NCBI RefSeq assembly: GCF_029869925.1
Contig: NZ_CP118605.1
Span: forward strand, 2,048,001-2,112,000
Direction of reading: 5' to 3'
Source: Microbulbifer bruguierae
Lineage (GTDB): Bacteria > Pseudomonadota > Gammaproteobacteria > Pseudomonadales > Cellvibrionaceae
DNA: 64,000 nt
Shown here: positions 63,301 through 64,000 of the stretch, piece by piece
Layout of the letters: each line of letters opens with the position of its first letter
How positions within the stretch are numbered: the stretch's first letter is position 1
Notes under the pieces: generated by a model
What the model saw: only the letters and a program-made list of their open reading frames with translations
What the model was told of the DNA's origin: nothing
Databases searched by the model: none
Position numbers and translations under genes: made by a program

Positions 63301-63547
63301 CCGGTGTGATCGACTGGATTTCCGGCTGCATGATCTGACCGACTTTTTGTTCCAGCGTCATTTTTTTCAGTAATGCTTCTACCTGCGTTTCCACTTCCGG
63401 GGCCATCACCGGACTCTGGGTTTTCGGCCACAAATCCAGCCGCTGGGAAGTGTCGTCAGCGGCAGAAAGCCCGGGCAACGCAGCGAGAAAAATACCCGCG
63501 ACCAAAAGTGAGCGCAGCGGTTTTACCGGTATGTCAGCGGATTTCAT
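60359..63547 (-). CDS. GH3 beta-glucosidase / ExoP_C / SGNH-esterase fusion
   Basis: 1062 aa from ATG 63547 (AAGGA upstream, signal peptide ending GLSAADD near residue 30); an in-frame ATG at 63628 would hide the signal. GH3 domains at about 40-670 carry the nucleophile D325 (GLVVGDWNGHG) and the substrate-binding KHFLADGG motif. An ExoP_C-type domain lies at about 680-850 (LDLSNYVEQGVLTFDLK). A complete SGNH domain at about 865-1062 has S887 (LMLGDSITEGW), GTNNTG and the Asp-His pair in MPDYLHLSESGY. It should release glucose from xylogluco- or cello-oligosaccharides and, by the extra domain, probably acetyl groups. Operon with GH43. Confidence 0.92.
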   Translation of the reverse strand: MKSADIPVKPLRSLLVAGIFLAALPGLSAADDTSQRLDLWPKTQSPVMAPEVETQVEALLKKMTLEQKVGQIMQPEIQSITPEEVKKYHIGSVLNGGGSIPGRKENAGPDDWLALADALWEASMDSSDGGVAIPIIWGTDAVHGNGNLTGATLFPHNIGLGATGNPDLVRAIGAATAAEVRTTGVEWVFAPTLAVAQNDLWGRTYESYSEDPQVVKTFASAMVEGLQGTVGADDFLSETRVLATAKHFLADGGTFEGDDQGDARISEQELVDIHNAGYPAVIESGVQSVMASFSSWNGEKHHGNQYLLTDVLKKRMGFDGLVVGDWNGHGQVVGCTNDNCPQAINAGIDLLMVTYDWKNMIANTLTQVNSGEISMARLDDAVRRILRVKLRAGLFDKKPSERTFAGDEAIVGSAEHRALARRAVRESMVLLKNRDGLLPLNPQQNILVAGPGADSIAMQSGGWSVSWQGAGIPNDKFPGATSIYRGIKQAVEAAGGNALLAVDGEFSKKPDVAIVVFGESPYAEGQGDRNTLEFEPGNKESLALLKKFNAEGIPVVSVFLSGRPMWVNPEINGSNAFVAAWLPGTEGDGVADMLIADEQGKARYDFTGRLSFSWPGLPLQAKLNPHHDDYAPQFALGYGLSLYAEYEGPARLTENVPGLLKGEPKSYALYQGRPLQPWGVQIDDFEQNQMLSGAFAKLPSGRVTVVTSDKDVQEDALTFKWQDTWLARLSLQHGGPLDLSNYVEQGVLTFDLKVDDLEGADLALELQCGHECERRVDLTLQARENIGKGWQRESYKLSCFVREGDDFSQIRVPFSLRAGGKGQVAVANVRLEKSARASDSCPDYRTLATTPDTRHEYWSKGWWDERFQRNQQRLAEGNVDLLMLGDSITEGWEKEGKSVWENFYADRNAVNLGYGGDRTENLLWRLQNGELDGIQPKAGVVLIGTNNTGHRLEDPALTAAGIRAVLEELRARQPQMKILLLSIFPRDPKPGTPMRRVNQGINDIIEEFADGEHIFYQEIYREFLQDDGELSTEIMPDYLHLSESGYQIWAEAMEPTLSRLLD

Positions 63548-63797
63548 GGTGTGCCATTCCTTGTTTTTATTCCGGGCAATCGGTTTCAGTTTTTTATCCA
63601 TGGCCGATAATTTCATCGGGTAAATCATATAAATGGCATCGAGCGCAAAAAATTCCCGGGGCTTACCCTCAAGACTTCAGCAGGGGCTGGTGAACTCTTC
63701 AGGGCAGGGGCCGCGCGGGTTCAAGGGTGCATTTGCCCAAGGGGAGTCGATGCCGGCGGCCGCCATCCGCTTACCGGTTGCAGCCGCCATTGGGAAA

Positions 63798-64000
63798 TCA
63801 GCCCTGCATCTGCTCCAGCTCCCGTCCCTTGGTTTCGTGTACGTATTTGCTCACGAAGAAGATGGAGATAAAGGCGCACAGCGCGTAAATGCCGTAGCTG
63901 CCGGAAAGCTGGATACTGACCAGCAGAACCGGGAACGACAGGGTGATACCAAAATTCGCCAGCCACTGGGCCAATCCGGACACTGCAAGGCCGGAACCGC
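63798..64000 (-). CDS. Sugar-porter MFS transporter, 3' end only (cut by window edge)
   Basis: About 67 C-terminal residues, open to the window edge. QWLANFGITLSFPVLL and the C-terminal FVSKYVHETKGRELEQMQG are typical of the last two helices and tail (PETKG-like signature) of the sugar-porter family, which includes XylE and GalP. Probably a proton symporter for xylose, glucose or galactose released by the upstream enzymes. It is upstream of GH3 on the same strand, with a gap of about 250 bp that shows no terminator. Confidence 0.85.
   Translation of the reverse strand, partial: GSGLAVSGLAQWLANFGITLSFPVLLVSIQLSGSYGIYALCAFISIFFVSKYVHETKGRELEQMQG

Noticed and set aside
1-64000. tRNA, rRNA, CRISPR, prophage or insertion-sequence genes
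   Set aside because: None recognised on either strand; the locus boundaries carry no tRNA, integrase or transposase.

Overview
The window looks like chromosomal DNA of a plant-polysaccharide-degrading gammaproteobacterium of the Cellvibrionales type (Cellvibrio, Saccharophagus, Microbulbifer; Microbulbifer-like is my best guess). The reasons are moderately high GC, many secreted carbohydrate-active enzymes, polyserine linkers joined to family 2 cellulose-binding modules, Caulobacter-type TonB-dependent receptors paired with flavin halogenase-like genes, Tat-exported sugar enzymes and Pseudomonas-like REP repeats. No tRNA, rRNA, CRISPR array, transposase or phage gene was seen.

Layout. (1) 1-6.7 kb, + strand: a secreted GH43 enzyme, a MalT-type activator and a GH13 alpha-glucosidase. 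(2) 7.1-10.0 kb: an L,D-transpeptidase converging on a sodium:amino-acid symporter, then a GntR/FCD regulator reading away from the next block. (3) 10.4-42.0 kb, all + strand: a xyloglucan utilisation locus. It encodes GH95 fucosidase, TonB receptor 1, GH35 beta-galactosidase, GH31 alpha-xylosidase, GH97, a flavin halogenase, 2-keto-3-deoxygalactonate kinase, a vSGLT-type sodium/sugar symporter, a DUF4380 protein, GH9 endoglucanase, GH43, TonB receptor 2, an intact and a degenerate halogenase in tandem, an SGNH acetylesterase and a small secreted ExoP_C-like protein. (4) 42.0-45.4 kb, - strand: an exported oxidation module (Tat TIM-barrel protein, gluconate-dehydrogenase-subunit-3-like protein, GMC oxidoreductase, 48-aa membrane protein). 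(5) 45.9-51.0 kb: a LacI-family regulator divergent from a Gfo/Idh/MocA dehydrogenase, a cytosolic TIM-barrel protein and an MFS transporter. (6) 51.2-53.2 kb, - strand: an S9 peptidase. (7) 53.4-63.5 kb, - strand: extracellular depolymerases GH74, GH5_8 mannanase, Tat-exported GH43 and a GH3-ExoP_C-SGNH fusion, then the 3' end of a sugar-porter MFS gene cut by the window edge.

Inferred working model: GH74 and GH9 cut the xyloglucan backbone outside or at the outer membrane. The TonB receptors import oligosaccharides. Esterase, GH95, GH35, GH43, GH31 and GH3 strip acetyl, fucose, galactose, arabinose, xylose and glucose in the periplasm. Symporters move the monosaccharides inward. A parallel arm, made of a Tat-exported dehydrogenase pair plus cytosolic Gfo/Idh/MocA and TIM-barrel proteins, resembles 3-keto-glycoside pathways.

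Main observations: a shared LacI-type operator (TGTAACCSGTTACA-like, 14 bp) at four places, in three of which its right half doubles as a -10 box, linking the LacI gene to the receptor and oxidation operons; a catalytically degenerate halogenase translationally coupled to an intact one; an in-frame REP doublet inside the GH95 coding sequence; and a GH3-esterase fusion.
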